A DNA stretch of 64,000 nucleotides from Clostridium ihumii AP5 (GTDB lineage Bacteria; Bacillota; Clostridia; Clostridiales; Clostridiaceae): assembly GCF_000612845.1 (NCBI RefSeq), contig NZ_CCAT010000070.1, positions 30,659 through 94,658 on the forward strand. The letters run 5' to 3'. The position numbers were made by a program, and so were the translations under genes. The notes beneath the pieces are model-generated. The model worked only from the letters and a program-made list of their open reading frames with translations. It searched no databases and had not been told where the DNA came from. How positions within the stretch are numbered: position 1 is the stretch's first letter; every line of letters begins with the position of its first letter. Of the stretch, positions 27,270 through 35,818 are shown one piece after another.

Positions 27270-28358
27270 ATGAAAAAAATTTTTTTAATGACTTTAATAA
27301 TAGGGATGATATCTTTAACAATGTTAGGTTGTGATGTAGTAAATGATAAAAAAAGTAATCAACCTAAGGAAAAAGTTTTGAGTGAAAATATAAAAAAGGA
27401 GGATGTTTTCTTTGAAGAGTTAGGAATTAAGTTCAATCTACCTAGTAAATGGAAAAATATAGAGAAAAGTATAGATATATATGGCACAGCACCAAGAGAA
27501 AATGTAGAAGGACAATTAATTATTAGTTTTATACCAGATGAGGTAATGGATAAAGCTAAAAAAATGAATGAAGAAGCAGATAAAATTCCAGAGACAGAAA
27601 AAGCCAAAATAGAAGAAGCAGCAAAAAAAATTATGGATTTAACAGATGAGTTTAAAGAAATGTGTGTTATAGCAAGTATAGATAAGGGGAGGGAGGAAGG
27701 AACATTTCAAAAAGAATTATTTTCGAAATATGAAAATAATGATTTAATAGGTAAAGAGGGGGACTTAGACTTTTATTTTTTATATAATAACAAACCTAAT
27801 ATCAGTAATTTATCAGAAGAAACAAAAAAAGAATATGAACAAGTATATAAAGAAGTTAAAAATCTAAAAAATGCTATTAAAATATTTAAACCAGTATCAG
27901 AACAAGAAAAATTAAGCAAATACAATAAAATTGAATTTAATACTAAAACTATAGATGGTAAAAAAATAGATAGTAGTATTTTTAAAGAAAATAAGCTTAC
28001 AATGATAAATATATGGGCAACATACTGTGGACCATGTATAGAAGAAATGCCAGATATACAAAAGCTTTATGAAGAAGTTGAAGGTGAAAAAATAAATGTA
28101 ATTGGCATTATATCTGATACACCAGATAAGGATAATGAAGAAGTAGCTAAAAGTATTTTATCTAAAAAGGGTGTTAAATTCCAAAATATTATTCCAGATG
28201 AAACTATTAAGAATGGTATATTAAGTGATATTCAAGGGGTACCTACGACGATATTCGTTGATAACGAAGGAAAGGTTGTTGGAGAAGTTTTAGTAGGAGC
28301 AAATAACAAAGAAGATTATAAAAAAGCAATTGAAGATAGGTTAGCAAGTATAAAATAA
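27270..28358 (+). CDS. TlpA-like thioredoxin-fold lipoprotein
   Basis: 362 residues. The signal ends in the lipobox TMLGC (Cys21). Residues about 45-225 form a charged extracytoplasmic domain with no clear family. The C-terminal 150 residues are a TlpA/ResA domain with IWATYCGPCIEEMPDIQ (redox Cys253, Cys256) and the cis-Pro loop GVPTTIFVD. It should reduce or shuffle disulfides at the outer membrane face. It starts 41 bases after the carboxypeptidase and is followed closely by a CxxC microprotein and a membrane polyferredoxin, suggesting that these supply its electrons. Confidence 0.88.
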   Translation: MKKIFLMTLIIGMISLTMLGCDVVNDKKSNQPKEKVLSENIKKEDVFFEELGIKFNLPSKWKNIEKSIDIYGTAPRENVEGQLIISFIPDEVMDKAKKMNEEADKIPETEKAKIEEAAKKIMDLTDEFKEMCVIASIDKGREEGTFQKELFSKYENNDLIGKEGDLDFYFLYNNKPNISNLSEETKKEYEQVYKEVKNLKNAIKIFKPVSEQEKLSKYNKIEFNTKTIDGKKIDSSIFKENKLTMINIWATYCGPCIEEMPDIQKLYEEVEGEKINVIGIISDTPDKDNEEVAKSILSKKGVKFQNIIPDETIKNGILSDIQGVPTTIFVDNEGKVVGEVLVGANNKEDYKKAIEDRLASIK

Positions 28359-28399
28359 TTTAATAATATCACAGTAAAAATATAATATGGGTGAAATTT

Positions 28400-28549
28400 A
28401 TGAAACTAAATAAGATTGAATCATTTGTAAAGTATGGTATTTTAACAATTAGCATTTTCTCAACTTTTATGGGGATATGCAGAGGAGAAGGAGAAATTGT
28501 ATTAAGAAAAGCAGTAAACATATGTTTGGAGTGTATAGGAATTGGATAA
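28400..28549 (+). CDS. 49-residue CxxC microprotein (CD1871A-like)
   Basis: ATG 28400 to TAA 28549, preceded by a weak ATGGGTGAAATTT. The product starts MKLNKIESFVKYGILTISIF, with one membrane helix at about 11-27, and ends AVNICLECIGIG, carrying a C-L-E-C motif. It overlaps the next gene by 8 bases. It resembles the small CD1871A-type CxxC family described in Clostridioides; this recognition is from memory of the C-terminal CLECIGIG pattern. Sitting between a TlpA-like lipoprotein and a 4Fe-4S membrane protein, it may be the thiol link in an electron relay (inference). Confidence 0.82.
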   Translation: MKLNKIESFVKYGILTISIFSTFMGICRGEGEIVLRKAVNICLECIGIG

Positions 28550-29378
28550 AAGAAGGATTACACAAATCATTTCAGCGACACTGACTAATGCAAATATAAA
28601 AGGGTTTGTACAAGGAGAAATATATAAGGGGAATTTAAAAAAGATGTGTATTCCAGGGATGAATTGTTACTCATGTCCAAGTGCTATTGGGGCTTGCCCA
28701 ATAGGCGCTTTACAAGCTGTTGTAGGGACAATGAAATATAATGTTTCACTATATGTGTTAGGGATTATATCATTACTAGGAGTTATATTCGGAAGATTTA
28801 TATGTGGATGGATATGTCCATTTGGGCTTATTGAAGATTTATTATATAAAATACCTACTAAAAAATTTAAGGTCAATAGAAGCGTAAATAATATTTTAAA
28901 GTATTTTAAATATTTTGTATTGATAACATTTGTAATAATACTGCCTACATTTTTAGTTAATGAATTCGGAATAAGTCCTCCGTATTTTTGTGAATATATA
29001 TGTCCTGTGGGAACTTTAGAAGGTGGATTGCCATTAATTATAATGAATGAATCTCTGAGAAAAACTATAGGATTTTTATTTTACTGGAAATTAATGATAC
29101 TACTAGTCATAGTTGTGTTATCAATATTTATATATAGACCATTTTGTAGATATATATGTCCATTAGGAGCACTTTATTCACTATTTAATAAGATAAGTTT
29201 CTATAAATATAAAATAGATAAGAATAAATGTACAGGCTGTAATGCTTGTACAAATAAATGTAAAATAAATATAGAAATACATGAAAATCCAAATAGTTTA
29301 GAATGTATTAGATGTGGACAGTGTATAAAAATATGTCCTACAAATGCCATAAAAAGTAATTTTAAATATAGAAAATGA
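28542..29378 (+). CDS. Membrane 4Fe-4S polyferredoxin, NapH/YccM-like
   Basis: 278 residues, TTG start overlapping the microprotein. About four membrane helices carry cysteine motifs CYSCPSAIGACP, CGWICPFG, CEYICPVG and CRYICPLG, as in NapH-type quinol/ferredoxin electron carriers. The C-terminus is a two-cluster ferredoxin domain: CTGCNACTNKCKI and CIRCGQCIKICP. It probably carries electrons through the membrane from a cytoplasmic donor. With the CxxC microprotein and TlpA lipoprotein it forms a tightly packed three-gene unit. Confidence 0.9.
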   Translation: MDKRRITQIISATLTNANIKGFVQGEIYKGNLKKMCIPGMNCYSCPSAIGACPIGALQAVVGTMKYNVSLYVLGIISLLGVIFGRFICGWICPFGLIEDLLYKIPTKKFKVNRSVNNILKYFKYFVLITFVIILPTFLVNEFGISPPYFCEYICPVGTLEGGLPLIIMNESLRKTIGFLFYWKLMILLVIVVLSIFIYRPFCRYICPLGALYSLFNKISFYKYKIDKNKCTGCNACTNKCKINIEIHENPNSLECIRCGQCIKICPTNAIKSNFKYRK

Positions 29379-29427
29379 ACATAATAAACTATGATACAAG
29401 ATTATTAAGGGAAGTGAACTAAATTTA

Positions 29428-30603
29428 ATGGGCGTTCAAAAAAATAAGAAGTTATATCGTTCAACAATAAGTATATTTTTGATAATACTAATTTGTGTGT
29501 TAATCAGCTTAGGATTGAATAAGATTTATAGAGTGGTTTATGAAAAAATGGATACTATAGATAAAAAAATGTTTGAAGAGCTTTCTAAAATATATGAAAA
29601 ATTCAATGAAAGCTCAAGTAATTTATGGAACAATAATTATAAGTTTAATGAAAAACCATTGATTCTAATAAGAACAAATAGAGAAAAGGGTATAGTAAGA
29701 AAGTATTCATATGTTATAAATGTAGAAGAATTTAAAAATAGTATTTTTTCAAAAAAAGTTAACATTCCAGATTACTTGAAATTACCAACGGTTTATAGAG
29801 TTAATAATTTAAATTTAAATATGATTTCTACTTGGATTCCTTCAAATTTTGGTACTGTAAATATTAATACAAATAAAGTGTTCTATTTTAAATATAATCC
29901 TCAAATGATGGAAAATCCTGAATTATATTTTGACTTTTCATCATTTCTATTACATGAGTCATTTCATACATATAATCAAAAAAATTGGATATATGATGAG
30001 AATGATGGAGAGTATGTAGAAAATTATCCAGTAAACATTGAAAATTATGCTTTGATGGGAGTAGAATTTAAACTTTTAGATAAATGTATGGAATCAAATA
30101 ATAAAAGTGAAATAAGTAAATATTTAAGACAATGGACTCTGATAAGAAATTATAGGTATAAAAAATGGCCACAATTATTGGCTGAGACTAATACAGAAGC
30201 AATAGAAGGAACAGCAAGGTATATAGAATATAAATATAGCAAATTGTCAGGTGGAAAATTAACAGTTTTAGCAAATAAAGAAGCACCGTACCATGTAACT
30301 TTTATTCATGCATATAATTGTATAGCTGATAATATAGCAGAGTCCCCTGCATATCTAGAGAGACCAATAAAATATGAAACTGGAGCAGCGGTGTGTCTTA
30401 TAATGGATAAATTAAATATTGAATGGAAAAAATATATAGAGGATAGTAGAGAGAAACGAGGTAAAACACAATATGAAATATTAAAATACTATTATGATAT
30501 TTCATATAAAAATTATGATGAAATTTCAAATGTTAAAAGTGAAAATGATTATGAAGAATTATTAAAAAAAGGAGAAAAAATAGTTAATCTATATAATAAA
30601 TAA
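29428..30603 (+). CDS. Membrane-anchored protein with an HExxH metallopeptidase-like motif
   Basis: 391 residues. One N-terminal membrane helix (about 12-30) places the rest outside. FSSFLLHESFHTYNQ contains HESFH (His176, Glu177, His180), and about 75 residues on AETNTEAIEGTARYIEY (Glu253, 257, 260) offers a third glutamate ligand, as in gluzincin peptidases. I do not recognise the family. It begins 50 bases after the polyferredoxin gene with GGGAAGTGAAC ahead of the ATG, so it may be in the same transcript. Protease activity is inference from the motif. Confidence 0.7.
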   Translation: MGVQKNKKLYRSTISIFLIILICVLISLGLNKIYRVVYEKMDTIDKKMFEELSKIYEKFNESSSNLWNNNYKFNEKPLILIRTNREKGIVRKYSYVINVEEFKNSIFSKKVNIPDYLKLPTVYRVNNLNLNMISTWIPSNFGTVNINTNKVFYFKYNPQMMENPELYFDFSSFLLHESFHTYNQKNWIYDENDGEYVENYPVNIENYALMGVEFKLLDKCMESNNKSEISKYLRQWTLIRNYRYKKWPQLLAETNTEAIEGTARYIEYKYSKLSGGKLTVLANKEAPYHVTFIHAYNCIADNIAESPAYLERPIKYETGAAVCLIMDKLNIEWKKYIEDSREKRGKTQYEILKYYYDISYKNYDEISNVKSENDYEELLKKGEKIVNLYNK

Positions 30604-30633
30604 CATTATATGAATTTATATTGAATAAGAATG

Positions 30634-30675
30634 AAAAATAACGAATACCATTGATTGGTATTCGTTATTTTTTAT
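30634..30675 (+). terminator. Terminator of the redox/HExxH gene group
   Basis: AAATAACGAATACCA pairs with TGGTATTCGTTATTT, then TTTATTTT. Confidence 0.92.
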
Positions 30676-30700
30676 TTTATATAAAAAATTTATCTTAAAA

Positions 30701-30730
30701 ATCTTTATATAATCTTTATACTGCTATGAT
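30701..30730 (+). promoter_or_regulatory. Candidate KdpE-controlled kdp promoter
   Basis: Direct repeat ATCTTTATA at 30701-30709 and 30712-30720 (11-base period, one helical turn) lies just upstream of TATGAT (30725-30730), a good -10 box with no good -35. This is the layout of an activator-dependent promoter recognised by an OmpR-type regulator. Assignment to KdpE is by position before the kdp genes. Confidence 0.5.
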
Positions 30731-30805
30731 TAATCTTAATCCTAAATTTATATTGCTGATGCTAATATTAATACAGTAATTGGAGAGCGCGGAGGTAATT
30801 AAAAA

Positions 30806-30901
30806 ATGATGGATTTAGTTTTTATTATAGTACTGATAGGAACATTTGGAACATTAAAGTTATTTTTAGATTGGTGTGAAAAACAAATCAATAAGAACTA
30901 G
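30806..30901 (+). CDS. 31-residue membrane microprotein at the head of the kdp operon
   Basis: ATG 30806 with GGAGG at 30791-30795, spacing 10; stop TAG 30899-30901. The product starts MMDLVFIIVLIGTFGTLKLF, one membrane helix, and ends DWCEKQINKN. It lies 17 bases before kdpF. Good ribosome site, membrane character and position argue for a real gene. It might assist Kdp assembly like KdpF does; no function is established to my knowledge. Confidence 0.7.
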   Translation: MMDLVFIIVLIGTFGTLKLFLDWCEKQINKN

Positions 30902-30918
30902 ATGTAGGAGGAAGTTTT

Positions 30919-30996
30919 ATGTGGATAGTTGTAGGAGTAGTAATTTTCTTATTTGGATATTTAGGGTATGCACTTTTTAATCCAGAAAAATTTTAA
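30919..30996 (+). CDS. kdpF: KdpF, small subunit of the potassium-transporting ATPase
   Basis: 25 residues starting MWIVVGVVIFLFGYLGYALF and ending NPEKF, the conserved KdpF end. AGGAGG lies seven bases before the ATG. KdpF is a single membrane helix that stabilises KdpABC. It lies between the 31-residue protein and kdpA. Confidence 0.92.
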   Translation: MWIVVGVVIFLFGYLGYALFNPEKF

Positions 30997-31032
30997 ATTA
31001 CTTAAAAATAACACTTTAAGAGGGGGAGCAAA

Positions 31033-32715
31033 ATGAAATGGATGCAAATAATAGTAACACTATTATTATTTATACTTTTAATCATACCATTAGGTAAGTA
31101 TATGTACTTAGTTGTTACTAATAAAAAATGTTTTGGAGATAAATTTTTCGATAAGATAGATAATTTAATATATAAAGTAAGCGGAATAGATAGAAATGAA
31201 GAGATGGGTTGGAAAAAATATGTTTTATCATTGTTGGCAGTTAATATAACAATGATACTAATAGGATATATAATTTTCAGAACTCAAAGCTTTCATATTT
31301 TTAATCCTAGCAAAGTGGAAGGAATGGAAGCAAGCTTATCATTTAACACAATAATAAGTTTTATGACTAATACAAACCTTCAACACTATGCAGGAGAAAC
31401 AGGTCTTTCTTATTTTAGTCAAGTTATGGTTATTGGATTCATGATGTTTACATCAGGTGCTACAGGTATTTCAGTAGCAATTGCTTTTATGGAAGGCATA
31501 ATAGGAAAGAAAAAAACAATGACAAGCTTTTATGTAACTTTAGTAAGAGTTACTACAAGAGTACTTATACCATTAGCAATAATAGTTGGACTATTTCTAG
31601 TGTCTCAAGGAGTTCCTGAGACATTTAAAGGACCAGAAACAGTAACTACTATAGAAGGAAAGGTTCAAGAAATAAGTCGTGGACCAGTTGCAGCTATCGA
31701 ATCAATTAAGCATATAGGAACCAATGGAGGTGGATTCTTTGGAGCAAATTCATCACATCCTTTTGAAAACCCAACACCTATTACAAATGTAATAGAAATG
31801 TTAGCAATGATGATAATTCCAGGATCACTTATATGCACTTTTGGACTAATGCTTAAAAACAAAAAACAAGGATTTGCAATATTTGCAGCTATGTCAATTA
31901 TATTTTTAATTGGACTTATCATATGCTTTAATGCAGAGTCAGCTGGAAATCCAGCACTTGCAAACATTGGTCTAAATCAAGCAATGGGAAACATGGAAGG
32001 AAAAGAATTAAGATTTGGAATTGAAGGTTCTACGTTGTTTACAACAGTAACAACAGCATTCACAACAGGTAGTGTAAACAACATGCACGACTCTTTAACA
32101 CCACTAGGTGGACTTGTTCCATTAATGAATATGATGCTTAATGTTGTATTTGGTGGAGCTGGTGTAGGCTTTATGAATATGGTTATGTATGTTATTCTTA
32201 CAGTTTTCTTATGTGGACTTATGGTTGGAAGAACACCAGAGTTTTTATCAAAGAAAATAGAAGCGAAAGAAGTAAAACTTATAGCACTTGCTATAATCAT
32301 ACATCCACTTCTAATATTAATGTTTTCAGCACTTGCAGTATCAATACCAGCAGGAACTAGTGCAATAGCAAACTCAGGATTTCATGGATTATCAGAAATC
32401 GTATATGAGTTTACATCTTCAGCAGCTAATAACGGATCAGGCTTCGAAGGACTTATTGATAACACTATGTTTTGGAACACAACAACAGGTCTTGTAATGT
32501 TTTATGGAAGATATTTATCTATGATAATACTTTTAGCAGTTTCAGGTTCATTAGCTTCAAAGAATGCTGTAAATGTGAGCATTGGAACATTAAGAACAGA
32601 TAATTTAACATTTACAATAACACTTGTATTTATAGTTTTAATAATAGGTGCTCTTACATTTTTACCAACATTAGCACTTGGACCAATATCAGAGCATTTG
32701 ACATTATGGTATTGA
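31033..32715 (+). CDS. kdpA: Potassium-transporting ATPase subunit KdpA
   Basis: 560 residues, ten or so membrane helices. Four selectivity-filter loops of the SKT superfamily are visible, for example FMTNTNLQHYAGE, SIKHIGTNGGGFFGANSSHP, TTGSVNNMHDSLTPLGG and FTSSAANNGSGFEG. KdpA is the potassium channel-like subunit of the high-affinity Kdp pump. AGAGGGGG precedes the ATG, and kdpB follows after 30 bases. Confidence 0.98.
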   Translation: MKWMQIIVTLLLFILLIIPLGKYMYLVVTNKKCFGDKFFDKIDNLIYKVSGIDRNEEMGWKKYVLSLLAVNITMILIGYIIFRTQSFHIFNPSKVEGMEASLSFNTIISFMTNTNLQHYAGETGLSYFSQVMVIGFMMFTSGATGISVAIAFMEGIIGKKKTMTSFYVTLVRVTTRVLIPLAIIVGLFLVSQGVPETFKGPETVTTIEGKVQEISRGPVAAIESIKHIGTNGGGFFGANSSHPFENPTPITNVIEMLAMMIIPGSLICTFGLMLKNKKQGFAIFAAMSIIFLIGLIICFNAESAGNPALANIGLNQAMGNMEGKELRFGIEGSTLFTTVTTAFTTGSVNNMHDSLTPLGGLVPLMNMMLNVVFGGAGVGFMNMVMYVILTVFLCGLMVGRTPEFLSKKIEAKEVKLIALAIIIHPLLILMFSALAVSIPAGTSAIANSGFHGLSEIVYEFTSSAANNGSGFEGLIDNTMFWNTTTGLVMFYGRYLSMIILLAVSGSLASKNAVNVSIGTLRTDNLTFTITLVFIVLIIGALTFLPTLALGPISEHLTLWY

Positions 32716-32745
32716 TGATATAAAGACTAAAAGGAGAAGATATAT

Positions 32746-34806
32746 ATGGAAATCAAAAATCAAAAATCAAAAGTTATTACAAAATCCATATTAAAAGATT
32801 CAATTAAAGAAGCTTTAAAAAAATTAAATCCTAAATGTATGATAAAAAATCCAGTTATGTTTGTTGTGGAAATAGGTTTTGTAATGTCACTTGTACTTGC
32901 AATATTTCCACAGTTATTTGGAGATAAAGACAATAGTTTAAGAATATATAATTTAGTAGTAGCTATAATTTTATTAATAACTGTTCTATTTGCAAACTTT
33001 GCAGAAGCAGTAGCAGAAGGTAGAGGAAAAGCGCAAGCAGAAACATTAAAGAAAACTCGTAAAGATACTAAAGCAAAGCTATTAAATCAATCAGGTGAAG
33101 TAAAAATTATAAATGCTAATGAATTAAAAAAGAATGATATAGTTTTAGTAGAAAATGGAGATATAATTCCTACTGATGGTGAAGTAATAGATGGAATTGC
33201 ATCAGTAGATGAGTCAGCTATAACAGGAGAATCAGCTCCTGTTATAAAAGAATCTGGTGGAGATTTTGCATCAGTTACAGGTGGAACAAAAGTAGTTAGT
33301 GACTGGTTAAAAGTAAAAATAACAACTACTGCAGGTGAATCATTTTTAGATAAAATGATTGCTTTAGTTGAAGGTGCTTCAAGACAAAAGACACCAAATG
33401 AAATTGCACTTAACACTGTACTTGTAAGTCTTACTATAATTTTTCTTATAGTAATAGTAGCGCTTTATCCAATGGCTAAATACTCAAAGGTTTCAATACC
33501 TATATCAACACTAATAGCATTAACAGTATGTTTAATACCAACAACAATAGGTGGACTTTTATCTGCTATAGGTATAGCTGGAATGGATAGAGTTACAAAA
33601 TTTAATGTTATAGCAATGTCAGGAAAAGCAGTTGAAGCATGTGGTGACGTTGATACTATGATACTTGATAAAACAGGAACTATAACTTATGGAAATAGAC
33701 TTGCATCAGATTTTATACCAGTAGAAGATGTAGAAAAAGAAGAACTTGTAAAATATGCACTTATATCTTCATTAAAAGATGATACTCCAGAAGGAAAATC
33801 AATAGTAGAACTTAGTAGTAAATTAGGTATAAAAGTAGATAAAGATTTATATAAGGATGATGAATTTATAGAATTTACAGCTCAAACAAGAATGAGTGGA
33901 ATAAATTTAAAGAATGGAACAGAAATTAGAAAAGGTTCATATGAAGCAATAAAAGAAAGAGTATCAAAAAATGGAAGAAATATTCCTAAAAACTTAGAAG
34001 GCACAGTTAATAAGGTTGCAAGACTCGGGGGAACACCACTTGTTGTATGTGTAGATGATGACATATTAGGTGTAATTTACCTTAAAGATACAGTAAAACC
34101 AGGACTTGTAGAAAAATTTGCAAGACTTCGTGAAATAGGAATAAAAACTATAATGTGTACAGGAGATAATCCATTAACAGCAGCAACAATAGCGAAAGAG
34201 GCTGGAATTGATGGATTCATAGCAGAATGCAAACCAGAAGATAAGATAAATGCGATAAAGAAAGAACAAGCAGAAGGAAAAATAGTTGCAATGACTGGTG
34301 ATGGAACAAATGATGCTCCAGCTCTTGCACAAGCAGATGTAGGACTTGCTATGAATAGTGGAACAACAGCAGCAAAAGAAGCTGCCAATATGGTAGATTT
34401 AGACTCAGATCCGACTAAAATACTCGATGTAGTTGAAATAGGAAAACAACTTTTAATAACACGTGGTGCATTAACAACATTTAGTATAGCGAATGACGTT
34501 GCAAAATATTTTGCTATAATACCAGCAATATTTACTATAGCAATACCTAAAATGCAAATATTAAATGTAATGAAACTATCAACACCATATAGTGCTATAT
34601 TATCAGCATTAATATTTAATGCAATAATAATACCAATTTTAATTCCAATAGCAATGAAAGGCGTTAAATATAAACCTATGAAAGCAGAAATAATGTTACT
34701 TAGAAATATGCTTATATTTGGACTTGGGGGAGTTATAGTTCCTTTTATAGGAATAAAATTAATAGATGTTTTAATAACTCCACTAGTAGCTTGCTTAGGA
34801 ATATAG
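32746..34806 (+). CDS. kdpB: Potassium-transporting ATPase subunit KdpB
   Basis: 686 residues, P-type ATPase. Actuator motif [12 protein letters not shown], phosphorylation site [11 protein letters not shown], nucleotide-binding EGKSIVELS and KGSYEAIKE, hinge [18 protein letters not shown]. It hydrolyses ATP to drive uptake through KdpA. AAGGAGA is ahead of the ATG. Unusually, 329 bases with a hairpin and a dispersed repeat separate it from kdpC. Confidence 0.98.
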   Translation: MEIKNQKSKVITKSILKDSIKEALKKLNPKCMIKNPVMFVVEIGFVMSLVLAIFPQLFGDKDNSLRIYNLVVAIILLITVLFANFAEAVAEGRGKAQAETLKKTRKDTKAKLLNQSGEVKIINANELKKNDIVLVENGDIIPTDGEVIDGIASVDESAITGESAPVIKESGGDFASVTGGTKVVSDWLKVKITTTAGESFLDKMIALVEGASRQKTPNEIALNTVLVSLTIIFLIVIVALYPMAKYSKVSIPISTLIALTVCLIPTTIGGLLSAIGIAGMDRVTKFNVIAMSGKAVEACGDVDTMILDKTGTITYGNRLASDFIPVEDVEKEELVKYALISSLKDDTPEGKSIVELSSKLGIKVDKDLYKDDEFIEFTAQTRMSGINLKNGTEIRKGSYEAIKERVSKNGRNIPKNLEGTVNKVARLGGTPLVVCVDDDILGVIYLKDTVKPGLVEKFARLREIGIKTIMCTGDNPLTAATIAKEAGIDGFIAECKPEDKINAIKKEQAEGKIVAMTGDGTNDAPALAQADVGLAMNSGTTAAKEAANMVDLDSDPTKILDVVEIGKQLLITRGALTTFSIANDVAKYFAIIPAIFTIAIPKMQILNVMKLSTPYSAILSALIFNAIIIPILIPIAMKGVKYKPMKAEIMLLRNMLIFGLGGVIVPFIGIKLIDVLITPLVACLGI

Positions 34807-34871
34807 CAAAATAAGAGTTAATTACTAAATTTTAAAAAGTGATTAATGATGAATAATTAATAGTGAAAGAT

Positions 34872-34893
34872 AAAACTGAAGTCTCAGTTTTTT
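34872..34893 (+). terminator. Terminator-like hairpin between kdpB and kdpC
   Basis: AAAACTGA-AGTC-TCAGTTTT followed by TTTC. The stem is 8 bp with few GC pairs, so it is probably partial. It would lower kdpCDE transcription relative to kdpFAB. Confidence 0.6.
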
Positions 34894-34911
34894 TCAATCA
34901 AATTGTATAAT

Positions 34912-35122
34912 AATTTGCAAAGCAAATTAGTGGAAAATAATATAAAAACGTAGTTTTTAGGTATTTCTATTTTAAATATTAGGAATGAAATGAGTAATAT
35001 TAACCATAACTGTCAATTTTCAATTTTCAATTGTCAACTGGTTCCAAATATAAATGTAGAAATAAATTGTAAGATTAGTAATATCATTTGGGAAAGATAT
35101 TACTTTAAATTTGGAACCCCAT
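34912..35122 (+). repeat. GGAACC-element (copy D) inside the kdp operon
   Basis: Left end AATTTGCAAAGCAAATTAGT matches the long copy near 15.9 kb; the middle part with the GTAG hairpin is missing. The right part is bounded by inverted repeats GGTTCCAAATATAAA (35040-35054) and TTTAAATTTGGAACC (35104-35118). The element ends just before AGGAGG, the kdpC ribosome site (about 35122-35127). Confidence 0.85.
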
Positions 35123-35135
35123 AGGAGGAGTTAAA

Positions 35136-35738
35136 ATGAAAAAATTAAGGAAGCCAATAGTTGTGACTTTATGTCTATTATTGTTGTGTGGAGTAATATA
35201 TCCATTATTTTTAAATGGAGTAAGTCAAATAGTCTTTAAAGATAAAGCAAATGGTAGTATTATAGAAATTAATGGTAAAAAGGTTGGTTCTAAACTTATA
35301 GGACAAAAGTTTACTGATAAAAGATTTTTTGTAGGAAGAATATCAAGCATAAATTATAACACATATGAAAAAGACGAATCTTACGAAAAAGCAGCATCAG
35401 GTTCTTCAAATTATGGACCAAGTAATAAAGAACTTGTAGAGAGAGTAAAAAGTGATATGGATGAGTTTCTAAAGAATAACCCAGGTGTGAAAAAAGAAGA
35501 TATTCCGGCAGACATTCTTACAAATTCAGCTTCAGGACTTGATCCTAACATAAGCCCTAAAGCAGCAGAAATTCAAATAGCAAGAGTAGTTAGAGAAACT
35601 GGACTTAGTAAAGAAGAAGTTGAAAAAATAGTAGATGAATGTACAGACAAAAAATCATTTGGTATATTTGGTGAGGATAGGGTAAATGTTTTAGAAGCTA
35701 ATTTAAAAATAGCATCAAAATTAGGTATTGAAATTTAA
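35136..35738 (+). CDS. kdpC: Potassium-transporting ATPase subunit KdpC
   Basis: 200 residues. One N-terminal membrane helix (about 7-28), then the conserved KdpC region (FVGRISSINYN, SGSSNYGPSNKELVERV, NSASGLDPNISPKAAEIQIARV). KdpC links KdpA and KdpB and raises nucleotide affinity. It starts with AGGAGG just behind the dispersed repeat. A GC-richer hairpin and kdpD follow. Confidence 0.97.
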   Translation: MKKLRKPIVVTLCLLLLCGVIYPLFLNGVSQIVFKDKANGSIIEINGKKVGSKLIGQKFTDKRFFVGRISSINYNTYEKDESYEKAASGSSNYGPSNKELVERVKSDMDEFLKNNPGVKKEDIPADILTNSASGLDPNISPKAAEIQIARVVRETGLSKEEVEKIVDECTDKKSFGIFGEDRVNVLEANLKIASKLGIEI

Positions 35739-35753
35739 AAGAAATATTTAAAG

Positions 35754-35785
35754 AAGACAGGGAGTAGTTATAATAACCCTGTCTT
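35754..35785 (+). other. Hairpin between kdpC and kdpD
   Basis: AAGACAGGG pairs with CCCTGTCTT around a 14-base loop, without a T run. It may be an mRNA-stabilising or processing site rather than a terminator. Confidence 0.5.
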
Positions 35786-35818
35786 AAATTGGAGTTATGA
35801 CAAATTTATTATGTTAGG

